A DNA stretch of 46,687 bases. Origin: Flavobacterium fluviatile (GTDB lineage Bacteria; Bacteroidota; Bacteroidia; Flavobacteriales; Flavobacteriaceae). The stretch is from NCBI RefSeq assembly GCF_010645065.1, contig NZ_JAADZW010000026.1, positions 1 through 46,687 on the forward strand, written 5' to 3'. This document shows positions 36,805-44,679 of this stretch, piece by piece (the stretch's first letter is position 1; every line of letters starts with the position of its first letter). A program made the position numbers and the translations under genes. Below the pieces are notes generated by a model. That model was given only the letters and a program-made list of their open reading frames with translations, was not told the DNA's origin and did no database searches.

Positions 36805-36873
36805 GACCCGATAGAAGTGAAAATCCTTTTATGCCGGGGTTCGGCATAAAAGATTATAACGGATAGCGGGACA
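36805..36873 (+). ncRNA. Structured intergenic element, possibly a Flavo-1-type RNA
   Basis: A two-part stem is visible. The outer CCCGATA pairs partly with TAGCGGG, and the inner CTTTTATGCC pairs perfectly with GGCATAAAAG around a GGGGTTC loop. Conserved-looking pieces (GAAGTGAAAATCC and AACGGATAGCGGG) resemble an element that recurs between genes in flavobacterial genomes. It recalls the Flavo-1 RNA motif, from memory and unverified. It lies upstream of the lysS promoter. It could also be a terminator for the plus strand or a mobile repeat. Confidence 0.45.
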
Positions 36874-36949
36874 AAAGATAATTTAAAAACGATTTTTCTG
36901 CTTCTGATAAAAAACATTGCTCTTTTCTAAAACTTTAGACTTGATGACT

Positions 36950-36980
36950 TTGCAACTTTGCGACTTAAAAACTATCTTTG
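36950..36980 (+). promoter_or_regulatory. lysS promoter (-33 TTG, -7 TATCTTTG)
   Basis: TTG at 36950-36952 is followed after 20 nt by TATCTTTG at 36973-36980, an exact TAnnTTTG match with normal spacing. The lysS ATG is 24 nt further on. This is the best promoter in the window. Confidence 0.7.
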
Positions 36981-37004
36981 CACACTTAAAAAACAGAGCA
37001 CAAA

Positions 37005-38708
37005 ATGGCATTATCAGAACAAGAAATCATCAGAAGAGAAAAACTTCAAAACTTACGCAACTTAGGAATCAATCCTTATCCGGCTAATCTTTTTCCTGTA
37101 AATCATACTTCGAAGCAGATAAAGGAAACTTTCGAAGAGGGTAAGAAGGTGGTTGTTGCGGGACGTTTGATGAGTGTTCGTGATCAGGGTAAAGCTTGTT
37201 TTGCTGAATTGCAGGACAGCGAAGGACGTATCCAATTGTACGTAAACCGTGATATTTTGTGTGAGGGTGACGATAAAACGTTGTACAATCAGGTTTTCAA
37301 AAAGTTAACCGATTTGGGAGATTTTATTGGTATTGAAGGTGAATTGTTTACGACTCAGGTTGGTGCACAATGTATTCGTGCAACTGGTTTTACTTTCCTG
37401 AGTAAAACGCTGCGTCCGCTTCCGTTGCCAAAAGTTGACGAAGAAGGAAACGTGTACGATGCATTTAACGATGCTGAGTTACGTTACAGAATGCGTTATG
37501 TGGATTTAACAGTAAATCCGCAGGTTAAAGAAACTTTTCTTAAGCGTACAAAATTATTTAGTGCGATGCGTGGTTATTTTAACGATGCGGGATACCTTGA
37601 AGTTGAAACTCCGGTTTTACAGCCTATTGCGGGTGGTGCAGCGGCGCGTCCGTTTATTACGCATCATAATTCGCTTGATATTCCGCTTTACATGCGTATT
37701 GCGAACGAATTGTATTTGAAAAGATTAATTGTTGGTGGATTTGAAGGTGTTTATGAGTTTTCGAAAAACTTCCGTAACGAAGGTATGGACAGAACGCATA
37801 ATCCAGAATTTACTGCAATGGAAATATATGTAGCTTACAAAGACTACAACTGGATGATGGAATTTGCAGAAGGTTTACTGGAGCATTGTGCAATTGCTGT
37901 AAACGGAACCAGCGAAGTTACTTTTGGCGAGCACACCATCAACTTTAAAGCGCCTTACGCCCGTGTTACCATGACCGATTCTATCAAACATTTTACTGGT
38001 TTTGATATTTCCGGTAAAACAGAACAGGAATTGTTTGAAGCAGCACGCGGAATGGGAATCGAGGTTGACGAAACAATGGGTAAAGGAAAACTGATTGATG
38101 AGATTTTTGGAGCAAAATGTGAAGGAAATTATATTCAGCCAACTTTCATTACAGATTATCCAAAAGAAATGTCGCCGCTTTGTAAAGAGCACAGAGATAA
38201 TCCGGATTTGACGGAGCGTTTTGAATTAATGGTTTGCGGTAAAGAAATCGCAAATGCTTATTCTGAATTAAATGACCCAATTGACCAAAGAGAGCGTTTT
38301 GAAGACCAGATGCGTCTTTCTGAAAAAGGGGATGATGAAGCCAACGGAATTATCGACGAAGATTTCTTAAGAGCGCTTGAGTACGGTATGCCTCCAACCT
38401 CCGGAATGGGAATTGGAATGGATCGTTTGATTATGTATTTGACAAATAACGCTTCTATTCAGGAAGTTTTATTGTTCCCGCAAATGCGTCCTGAGAAAAA
38501 ACAAGCTCAGATTGAACTCTCTGATGAGGAGAAATTCATTATTGACTTGCTTACCAAAAATGAAAATAAAATGGATCTTCAGCAATTAAAAATTACGGCG
38601 AATTTAAGCGGTAAAAAATGGGATGCGTCTATGAAGAATTTATCTAAACACGGTTTGACTAAGGTTGCTGTTGAGGGTGAGTTTAAGTTTGTGGAGTTGG
38701 TGGGGTAA
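37005..38708 (+). CDS. lysS: Lysyl-tRNA synthetase, class II
   Basis: The enzyme charges tRNA-Lys in the cytosol. The 567-residue protein has the OB-fold anticodon domain at about 50-150 and a class II core. Motif 2 holds FRNEGMDRTHNPEFT and motif 3 holds GMGIGMDRLIMYL. The C-terminal part after MRPEKK carries an extra 65 or so residues (DEEKFIIDLLTKNE onward), a winged-helix-like tail that makes it longer than the roughly 500-residue E. coli enzyme; such tails occur in Flavobacteria. It has a good promoter and a strong terminator of its own. Confidence 0.98.
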   Translation: MALSEQEIIRREKLQNLRNLGINPYPANLFPVNHTSKQIKETFEEGKKVVVAGRLMSVRDQGKACFAELQDSEGRIQLYVNRDILCEGDDKTLYNQVFKKLTDLGDFIGIEGELFTTQVGAQCIRATGFTFLSKTLRPLPLPKVDEEGNVYDAFNDAELRYRMRYVDLTVNPQVKETFLKRTKLFSAMRGYFNDAGYLEVETPVLQPIAGGAAARPFITHHNSLDIPLYMRIANELYLKRLIVGGFEGVYEFSKNFRNEGMDRTHNPEFTAMEIYVAYKDYNWMMEFAEGLLEHCAIAVNGTSEVTFGEHTINFKAPYARVTMTDSIKHFTGFDISGKTEQELFEAARGMGIEVDETMGKGKLIDEIFGAKCEGNYIQPTFITDYPKEMSPLCKEHRDNPDLTERFELMVCGKEIANAYSELNDPIDQRERFEDQMRLSEKGDDEANGIIDEDFLRALEYGMPPTSGMGIGMDRLIMYLTNNASIQEVLLFPQMRPEKKQAQIELSDEEKFIIDLLTKNENKMDLQQLKITANLSGKKWDASMKNLSKHGLTKVAVEGEFKFVELVG

Positions 38709-38776
38709 ATTCCAAAGTTTATAAATTGCTTCGCCTGTTCCTTAAGGATCGCCAAATTCCAACGGTTAATAATATC

Positions 38777-38810
38777 AAACCCGACAAGTTTTAAACTTGT
38801 CGGGTTTTTG
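38777..38810 (+). terminator. Strong hairpin terminator after lysS
   Basis: AAACCCGACAAGTTT (38777-38791) and AAACTTGTCGGGTTT (38793-38807) are perfect complements followed by a T run. The same palindrome recurs in degraded form at 39743-39775. Confidence 0.85.
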
Positions 38811-38850
38811 ATTAAATTTATATAACTTTGATTTATTAAATCATATCATT

Positions 38851-39084
38851 ATGAGCACTTTAGAATTAAAATTAGAAATATTTGACAAACTCAAAAATAT
38901 TGAAGATGTAAGTTTGTTGGAAAAAATTAAAAATCTTCTCAAAAATGTAGATACTTCTGATGTTTATCAATTTGAGCAATACGAATTAGACATGCTCAAA
39001 GAAAGTGAAGAAGATATAAAATGTGGCAGGGTTATTTCTCAGGAAGATTTAGACAAAGAAGATTTAGAATGGCTATCAAAATAA
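38851..39084 (+). CDS. Antitoxin-like small protein, orphan
   Basis: The 77-residue protein is acidic and helical. Its N-terminal helix (LELKLEIFDKLKNIEDVSLLEKIKNLLKN) and C-terminus (SEEDIKCGRVISQEDLDKEDLEWLSK) resemble Bacteroidota antitoxins paired with RelE/ParE toxins. In such pairs the toxin ATG overlaps the antitoxin end. Here an overlapping ATG is present at 39069 but its frame closes after eight codons, so no toxin follows. It now stands alone between lysS and a minus-strand lipoprotein gene. Confidence 0.65.
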   Translation: MSTLELKLEIFDKLKNIEDVSLLEKIKNLLKNVDTSDVYQFEQYELDMLKESEEDIKCGRVISQEDLDKEDLEWLSK

Positions 39085-39095
39085 AAAATTTCTAA
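39069..39095 (+). pseudogene. Remnant of a RelE/ParE-type toxin start
   Basis: An ATG overlapping the end of the antitoxin-like gene opens MAIKIKNF and then meets TAA. MAIKIK-type starts are common for RelE/ParE toxins in this position. The rest of the toxin is absent, replaced directly by the 3' end of the opposite-strand lipoprotein gene. This is inferred from a very short stretch. Confidence 0.35.
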
Positions 39096-39685
39096 AACGA
39101 ATAACTCTCCAGTTTCTTCCCTTCAATATCCAAAACCTTTGAACTTTCTTTCGGAAAATCGCCTTTATGTTCCGGCTCAATAGATGGATTTGAAGGATAT
39201 TTTCCATTGCTGAATTTTACATGATGAAACTTTCCGCCGCTTTCCATGATTAAATCGTAAACCTTTTCAGTTGGAGTTGTGGTGACATAAATCGGGAAAT
39301 CGGTTACGGTAAAAGAATTCATCAGGCTTCCGTCATTGTTTAAAATATAACCTGAACAGCCTCCGCTTCCGCAGAAATAGGAATTGGAAAAGCCTACCAA
39401 ATATTCGTCTTTTTGGTCATTGTTCAAATCGAAAGCTTCGTAGTAAAAGTAGCGGTCTTCTTTTGTCATTGCCGGAAGATCTTTTTTTAATAAAACCTGC
39501 AATTGCTTGCGAATCAATTCGACTGCTTCGTCTTTTGACGGAGCATCACTTACATCAGCTGTACCGCCTAGTGTTTTAGACAAAGTGTCCTGAACAATCG
39601 TTTTAATGATATTTTTTTTCTGGTCTTTGTTTTGACAGGAATATAATATTGAAATTCCGATTAGCATTAAAATTATGCGTTTCAT
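39092..39685 (-). CDS. Lipoprotein of unknown function
   Basis: The 197-residue protein starts with a lipoprotein signal and a lipobox Cys near residue 17 (LYSCQ). The middle has an Asp- and Asn-rich stretch DLNNDQKDEYLVG that resembles a calcium-binding FG-GAP/EF-hand-like loop, then SNSYFCGSGGCSGYIL with a close Cys pair. No enzyme motif is seen and no family is recognised. It is convergent with the orphan antitoxin gene, and its stop overlaps the short toxin remnant. Confidence 0.75.
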   Translation of the reverse strand: MKRIILMLIGISILYSCQNKDQKKNIIKTIVQDTLSKTLGGTADVSDAPSKDEAVELIRKQLQVLLKKDLPAMTKEDRYFYYEAFDLNNDQKDEYLVGFSNSYFCGSGGCSGYILNNDGSLMNSFTVTDFPIYVTTTPTEKVYDLIMESGGKFHHVKFSNGKYPSNPSIEPEHKGDFPKESSKVLDIEGKKLESYSF

Positions 39686-39742
39686 GATCTGCTATTTAAA
39701 TTCTTATAATGAATTAAATTACAAAAAATATTCGACAAAAAT

Positions 39743-39775
39743 AAACCCGACAGGCTTTTAAAACTTGTCGGGGTC
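39743..39775 (-). terminator. Second copy of the CCCGACAAG palindrome, terminator-like
   Basis: AAACCCGACAGGCTTTT and AAAACTTGTCGGGGT pair with two or three mismatches. On the minus strand the hairpin is followed by TTTATTTTT, so it could end transcription of the hydroxyacid dehydrogenase gene. It is a diverged copy of the lysS terminator sequence. Confidence 0.6.
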
Positions 39776-39873
39776 TGAAAACGTATTTAAATCTGAACTG
39801 ACTCGTTGGGTGAAATTGAACAAAATAGCTTCATTCAAGCATTAAATCTAATTTGATCTGCGAAAATCCTTTA

Positions 39874-39919
39874 AAATCTGCGTGAAATACTTTTGCGTAT
39901 TAATTTTTCACGCAGATTT
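39874..39919. repeat. Inverted repeat, 14-bp perfect arms
   Basis: AAATCTGCGTGAAA (39874-39887) and TTTCACGCAGATTT (39906-39919) are perfect complements around an 18-base loop. It could be a terminator or an intergenic mobile repeat. No T tract follows directly on the plus strand. Confidence 0.6.
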
Positions 39920-40000
39920 ACACAAATTAAAACAGATTTAGACAGATTTATATCAAGCTGATGGGATAGAATTGGAAAAGAAATAATTTCACCCATCGGG

Positions 40001-41026
40001 TTAAACTAATAACGCAGCTTTATTTTCGATATCATTATGCGCTAGAAGCGATTTTATATTATTAAAAGTGACCAACGCAATTTGCGTCAAAGCTTCATTG
40101 GTAAAAAATGCCTGATGTGCCGTAACCAAAACATTCGGAAAACTCATTAAACGCTGGATTGCATCGTCCTGAATAATATCTTCTGATAAATCTTTGAAAA
40201 ACAGTTTTTCTTCCTGTTCGTAAACATCGATTCCGAGATAACCGATTTTTCCTTCTTTCAACCCCTGAATTACACAGGCAGTTTCGATTAATCCGCCACG
40301 GCTGGTGTTGATAATCATTACATGTTCTTTCATTAAAGCAATAGAGTCTTTATTGATGACATGCCTGGTCTGATCATTCAGCGGACAATGCAGCGAAATG
40401 ATATCACTTGTTTTAAAAATATCTTCTAAACCTACAAAAGAAACACCGTTTTTGATCATTTCGTCATTATCAACAATATCATACGCTAATACTTTACACC
40501 CAAAACCCAAGGCAATTTTAGCGAAAGCTTTCCCTATATTTCCGGTTCCGATGATTCCGATTGTTTTTCCGAATAAATCAAAACCCAATAAACCGTTTAA
40601 GGAAAAATTCTGTTCACGAACTCTGTTGTAGGCTTTATGTGTTTTTCGGTTTAAGGTTAAAATCATTGCCATGGCGTGTTCGGCAACTGCCTGAGGGGAA
40701 TAAGCCGGAACACGACAGACTTTTATATTGTATTTTTTTGCTGCTTCTAAATCTACGTTATTAAAACCTGCACAACGCAGAGCAATAATTTTTACATTTT
40801 TTTCTGCCAGCTGCCTGATGACTTCTTCATTGACAATATCATTTACAAAAACGCAGACAATTTCAGCGTTTTCGATCAAAATTACCGTTTGCGGATTCAG
40901 CTGTGTTTCAAAATAATCCAACTCATAATTAAACTCAGTATTGTATTTATTGAAGAAAGTTTTGTCATACGGCTGGGTAGAGAAAAAAGCAATCTTTTTT
41001 GGGTTGTAAATAGAATTTAAGCTCAT
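40001..41026 (-). CDS. D-2-hydroxyacid dehydrogenase (D-lactate dehydrogenase-like)
   Basis: The 341-residue cytosolic enzyme has the NAD-binding motif GTGNIG at 160-165 followed by the acidic residue of YDIVD. The catalytic Arg is in NTSRGGLIET (near 240) and the catalytic His is in VTAHQAFFTNEA (near 303). The order and the AEHAMAMIL block fit fermentative D-lactate dehydrogenase (LdhA type), which reduces pyruvate with NADH. Other 2-hydroxyacid substrates remain possible. It is transcribed towards the lipoprotein gene and is separated by a hairpin from it. Confidence 0.92.
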   Translation of the reverse strand: MSLNSIYNPKKIAFFSTQPYDKTFFNKYNTEFNYELDYFETQLNPQTVILIENAEIVCVFVNDIVNEEVIRQLAEKNVKIIALRCAGFNNVDLEAAKKYNIKVCRVPAYSPQAVAEHAMAMILTLNRKTHKAYNRVREQNFSLNGLLGFDLFGKTIGIIGTGNIGKAFAKIALGFGCKVLAYDIVDNDEMIKNGVSFVGLEDIFKTSDIISLHCPLNDQTRHVINKDSIALMKEHVMIINTSRGGLIETACVIQGLKEGKIGYLGIDVYEQEEKLFFKDLSEDIIQDDAIQRLMSFPNVLVTAHQAFFTNEALTQIALVTFNNIKSLLAHNDIENKAALLV

Positions 41027-41059
41027 AATTATTGTTTTAAAATTTTGATTAACTATCTG

Positions 41060-41305
41060 TTATTTCTTAAAATTTCCTTTCGGTAAATAATACAGCCAGC
41101 TAAAACCAATCAAAAACAATATTAAAGAAGCCACAAAGGCAGGAATAAGGATTTCTTTATTGTTATCTAAAGCATTGTTCAAAGCTGCATACAACAGCCA
41201 AATCTGAATACTTACATTCAAAATTAAAATAAAAATTAATGACGAAAGAATTGCATTCAGCTTGTTCGGATTGGATTGGTTCTGACTTCTTCTAAAATTA
41301 CTCAT
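41060..41305 (-). CDS. Small two-helix membrane protein of the molybdoenzyme operon
   Basis: The 81-residue protein has two membrane helices (about 18-42 and 52-74) with a short loop, and a basic N-terminus. It lies 20 bp after the Rieske gene and is the last gene of the operon. It may anchor or stabilise the complex. It resembles small DUF6755-type proteins seen near such genes (from memory, unverified). Confidence 0.7.
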   Translation of the reverse strand: MSNFRRSQNQSNPNKLNAILSSLIFILILNVSIQIWLLYAALNNALDNNKEILIPAFVASLILFLIGFSWLYYLPKGNFKK

Positions 41306-41325
41306 AATTGATCTATTTTAATGAT

Positions 41326-41841
41326 TTATGCCGGATTTTTTTCCTGAACGGCAGCTTTTACATAAACATCATTGCCTTTGAAAAACACATCCAGACCTGG
41401 TAAAGCTCTTGGTGGCGGACCTGCAAGAACATCGCCTGTTTTGGCATCAAAAGAGCCTTCATGGCAGGGACAATGAATGATTCCGGTTCCGGGTTTGTAA
41501 AAAACAGAGCAGGAAAGATGCGTACATTTCTGTTCATACGCCTTAAAATCACCATTCTCCAAATGAATTAATATATACGGAATCGTACTGCCTTCGATTA
41601 CAAAAGCACGCGTTCCTCCCACAGGGACTTCGTCTTTTTTACACACAAAATGATCGCCTTCGACTTGTTCTTTTGGGTATATATAAGCTTTTGCCGCAAC
41701 TAAACCACTTCCTACCATTAATCCGCCGGAAACCAGGGTAAGGAATTTTGCGAAATCACGCCGGCTTACGCTGGTTGCCAGCTGTTTCTCGATCGGAAAG
41801 TCTTTTTTCCAGTTTTTATTTAGATTATCTTCTTTCGACAT
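41326..41841 (-). CDS. Rieske [2Fe-2S] protein with Tat-type signal anchor
   Basis: The 171-residue protein has a twin-arginine motif at 26-30 (SRRDF) and a hydrophobic helix (about 31-52), so it should be exported folded and stay membrane-anchored. The Rieske ligands are complete: CTHLSC near 114-119 and CPCHEGSFD near 134. Rieske proteins pass electrons between quinol and a partner. It starts 11 bp after the ferredoxin stop. There is no cytochrome b/c1 gene here, so it is not part of a normal bc1 complex. Its pairing with a molybdoenzyme is the odd point. Confidence 0.93.
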   Translation of the reverse strand: MSKEDNLNKNWKKDFPIEKQLATSVSRRDFAKFLTLVSGGLMVGSGLVAAKAYIYPKEQVEGDHFVCKKDEVPVGGTRAFVIEGSTIPYILIHLENGDFKAYEQKCTHLSCSVFYKPGTGIIHCPCHEGSFDAKTGDVLAGPPPRALPGLDVFFKGNDVYVKAAVQEKNPA

Positions 41842-41852
41842 GAGTGTATTCT

Positions 41853-42422
41853 TTAGTAAATTATCAGTTCTGTACTTCCTTTAGGCATCATAATGTTTAC
41901 TTTAGTATTGACTGTTTCTTTTCCGAATATGAAACTGTTTACCGGAGTACTGTTAGGGCGCATTTCCTGAATTTCCTCTTTCGTACCAAAAAACAAAGCA
42001 CCACTTGGACAAACAGTTGCACACATCGGTTTTTTGCCCACGCTGGTTCTGTCGTAACACATGGTACATTTCATCATCAAATCGTAATTTTCTTCCTTTT
42101 TAGGCACACCAAAAGGACAGGCCATCACACAATTGGAACATCCGATACATCTTTCGGTATTGGCCGTATGAACGATTCCGAATTCGTCCTGAGATATTGC
42201 ATCTGCCGGACAGACATTCGCACAGACAGGATCTTCGCAATGCATACACACCTGTACTGTTGTTTGTACGGTAGCAGCCCGATCTACATAATTAACGTGT
42301 ATCATGGATTCCTGACCGTTAGTTTCGCACTCTGCACAGGCCAATTCACAAGCTTTACAGCCAATACAGCGCTGCATGTCTATAAAAAATTCTTCGTTTG
42401 TATTGAAACTGGTATAATTCAT
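41853..42422 (-). CDS. Four-cluster [4Fe-4S] ferredoxin-type electron-transfer subunit
   Basis: The 189-residue protein has four Cys groups: CIGCKACELAC, CMHCEDPVCANVCP, CIGCSNCVMACP, and CTMC with CATVCP. This fits four [4Fe-4S] clusters as in DmsB, NrfC or PhsB subunits. It has no signal peptide. It lies between the catalytic and Rieske genes, with 11-17 nt gaps, and should wire electrons to the catalytic subunit. Confidence 0.95.
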   Translation of the reverse strand: MNYTSFNTNEEFFIDMQRCIGCKACELACAECETNGQESMIHVNYVDRAATVQTTVQVCMHCEDPVCANVCPADAISQDEFGIVHTANTERCIGCSNCVMACPFGVPKKEENYDLMMKCTMCYDRTSVGKKPMCATVCPSGALFFGTKEEIQEMRPNSTPVNSFIFGKETVNTKVNIMMPKGSTELIIY

Positions 42423-42438
42423 TAATTTGTTTTTTTAG

Positions 42439-44655
42439 TTAAATACTGGCGTAGGCTTTTGATTCACTTGCAGTTGGCGCAATTTCATTAAGAGGTTCCA
42501 AATGGCATGCACAAACCTTGAATTCGGGTATTTTGGAAATCGGATCCAGTGTTCCCGGTGTCAGTTGATTTGCCGATTTTTTTCCTGGCCAGTGGTACGG
42601 AATAAAAACAGTATCTTCTCTGATGGTTTCCACAATATTAGCCGGAAAAATTCCTTCTCCCCTTCTGGTTGAAACACGGACTAATTCTCTTTGTTTAATT
42701 CCGTATTGTTTCGCCATATTTGGATGGATTTCTACCAAAGGTTCCGGAAACTGATCGACTAATTTTCCTATTCTTCGGGTTTGCGTTCCACTCAAATATT
42801 GAGAAACTACACGTCCCGTTGTTAAAATTACGGGATAGTCTTCGTCAGTTACTTCACCCGGAAGTTTATATGGGGCGGGATTAAAATGAGCTTTGCCATC
42901 TGGTGTTTTGAATTTTCTGTCTTCCCACAAACGTGGTGTTCCCGGATGTCCTATCGTTGGACAAGGCCAAAAGACTCCCATTTCATCTTCCACTCTTTGA
43001 TAGGTAATTCCGTAATAATCGGCTGTTCCTCCTTTTGATGCAACACGCAATTCATTAAAAATCGCTTCACTATTTTCATAGGTAAATTTGTCTTTCACAC
43101 CCAAACGTTTTGCAATTTCCAAAATAATAGAAGTATCTGTTCTGGCATCACCCGGAGGGGTAACTGCCTGACGAATTCGGATTACTCTTCCTTCAGCAGA
43201 AGTTGTTGTTCCTTCTTCTTCTTCCTGCAAAGAACCTGCTAAAACAATATCGGCATGACGCGCTGTTTCGTTTAAGAAAAAATCTATACAAACGTAAAAC
43301 TCTAATTTTTCTAAAGCTTCACGAACATAATTACTGTTCGGCAACGAAACCAGTGGATTGAAACAAATAGACAGCAGACCTTTGATTTCTCTTCTGTGAA
43401 TGGCTTCTATAATTTCGTAAGCAGATAAACCTTTTCCGGGTAAGTCTTTCTCATTAATCCCCCAAACATCAGAAATATATTTACGGTGTTCCGGATTTTC
43501 AATATCTCTGTTTCCCGGCAACTGATCACATTTGTGACCGTGCTCTCTTCCTCCTTGTCCGTTTCCTTGTCCTGTGATGGTTGCATAACCACAATAGGGT
43601 TTACCGATTCTTCCTGTTGCTAAAACCAGATTGATACATCCCAAAACATTATCCACTCCTTTTGAATGATGTTCGATTCCACGGGCATGAAGCAGGAAAC
43701 TCGTATTGGCTTTCCCCCATAACTCGGCTGCCTGTTGAATTTTTTCTTTTTTGATTCCGGTAATTTCTTCTGCCCACTCGAGTGTATTGTCTTTTACAGC
43801 CTCTAAAGTTTCCTGAAATCCCGAAGTATGATTGTTAATAAAATCATGATCCAGCAAATCATGGTCTGCCAGATATTTCAGCATCGCACCATACAAAGCC
43901 GAATCGGTTCCCGGACGCACATCCAAATGAATATCGGCAGTTCTCGCCAACGGGATTATCCTTGGATCAACAACAATTAATTTTGCTCCTCTGTCCCTCG
44001 CTTTCCAGATCCAGTGTGTCAGGGTTGGAAACGTTTCGCTTATATTTGCTCCGGCCACAATAATTACCTCAGCATATTCAAGATCAGAATAGTTATTGGA
44101 ACCTCTGTCCAGACCAAAGGCTTTTTTATTTCCGGCTCCCGCGCTTACCATGCACAAACGTCCATTATAATCCAGGTTTTTTGTTTTTAAAGCGACTCTG
44201 GCAAATTTGCCTACCAAATAACTTTTTTCATTAGTCAATGAAACTCCAGAAAGCATCGAAAAAGCATCGTTACCATATTTTTCCTGAATACGTTGTATTT
44301 CTGAAACCGTTTTCTCCATTGCATCATCCCAGGAAGTGGGTACAAATCCCTGCCCTTCTACTCTTTTTAACGGACTCAAAAGCCTGTCAGGATGATTGTT
44401 CTGCAAATAACGCTGTACCCCTTTTGGACAAAGTCTTCCTTCGTTGAAAGGAAATTCCATCCAGGGTTCAAAACCAACCACTTTATTTTCTTTTACAGAC
44501 AATTGGATTCCGCATTGCATTCCGCAAAAACAACAGTGGGTTTTGACCAGCTCATCCGGTTCGTCCCTTCCTTCATAACCTTCCTTTGGACTATAATTTT
44601 TATGAGGTCCAAAGAGTGAAACAATATTTTCTTCTGAAACAGGTAATTTTGCCAT
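42439..44655 (-). CDS. Molybdopterin oxidoreductase catalytic subunit (NasA/NapA-like, bis-MGD)
   Basis: The 738-residue protein has an N-terminal [4Fe-4S] site with Cys41, Cys44 and Cys48 and a fourth Cys in GRLCPKG. A molybdenum-ligand Cys168 lies in NGRLCMVSA, as in periplasmic and assimilatory nitrate reductases rather than the Asp of NarG. The C-terminal molybdopterin-binding domain holds TTGRVVSQYLSGTQTRR. There is no Tat or other signal, so it should be cytosolic. Nitrate reduction is the best guess; formate or another oxyanion are alternatives. No nitrite reductase or nitrate transporter is visible in this window. Confidence 0.9.
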   Translation of the reverse strand: MAKLPVSEENIVSLFGPHKNYSPKEGYEGRDEPDELVKTHCCFCGMQCGIQLSVKENKVVGFEPWMEFPFNEGRLCPKGVQRYLQNNHPDRLLSPLKRVEGQGFVPTSWDDAMEKTVSEIQRIQEKYGNDAFSMLSGVSLTNEKSYLVGKFARVALKTKNLDYNGRLCMVSAGAGNKKAFGLDRGSNNYSDLEYAEVIIVAGANISETFPTLTHWIWKARDRGAKLIVVDPRIIPLARTADIHLDVRPGTDSALYGAMLKYLADHDLLDHDFINNHTSGFQETLEAVKDNTLEWAEEITGIKKEKIQQAAELWGKANTSFLLHARGIEHHSKGVDNVLGCINLVLATGRIGKPYCGYATITGQGNGQGGREHGHKCDQLPGNRDIENPEHRKYISDVWGINEKDLPGKGLSAYEIIEAIHRREIKGLLSICFNPLVSLPNSNYVREALEKLEFYVCIDFFLNETARHADIVLAGSLQEEEEGTTTSAEGRVIRIRQAVTPPGDARTDTSIILEIAKRLGVKDKFTYENSEAIFNELRVASKGGTADYYGITYQRVEDEMGVFWPCPTIGHPGTPRLWEDRKFKTPDGKAHFNPAPYKLPGEVTDEDYPVILTTGRVVSQYLSGTQTRRIGKLVDQFPEPLVEIHPNMAKQYGIKQRELVRVSTRRGEGIFPANIVETIREDTVFIPYHWPGKKSANQLTPGTLDPISKIPEFKVCACHLEPLNEIAPTASESKAYASI

Positions 44656-44679
44656 GTTTTTTATTTTTTCTTTAAAAAA

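Larger units (their letters stand above)
39686..40000. other. Intergenic region with two inverted repeats
   Basis: The 315-bp gap holds two hairpins (39743-39775 and 39874-39919) and no gene. Its right half contains several variants of a CAGATTTA-like word (39911-39950), a type of degenerate intergenic repeat. Confidence 0.6.

Noticed and set aside
36713..37004. A lysine riboswitch in front of lysS
   Set aside because: The structured element lies upstream of the promoter and has only a simple two-part stem, not the five-helix lysine aptamer.
41844..42425. A 193-residue plus-strand frame
   Set aside because: It is antisense to the ferredoxin gene, whose Cys motifs are clear; the plus-strand product is a His/Cys/Thr-rich artefact.
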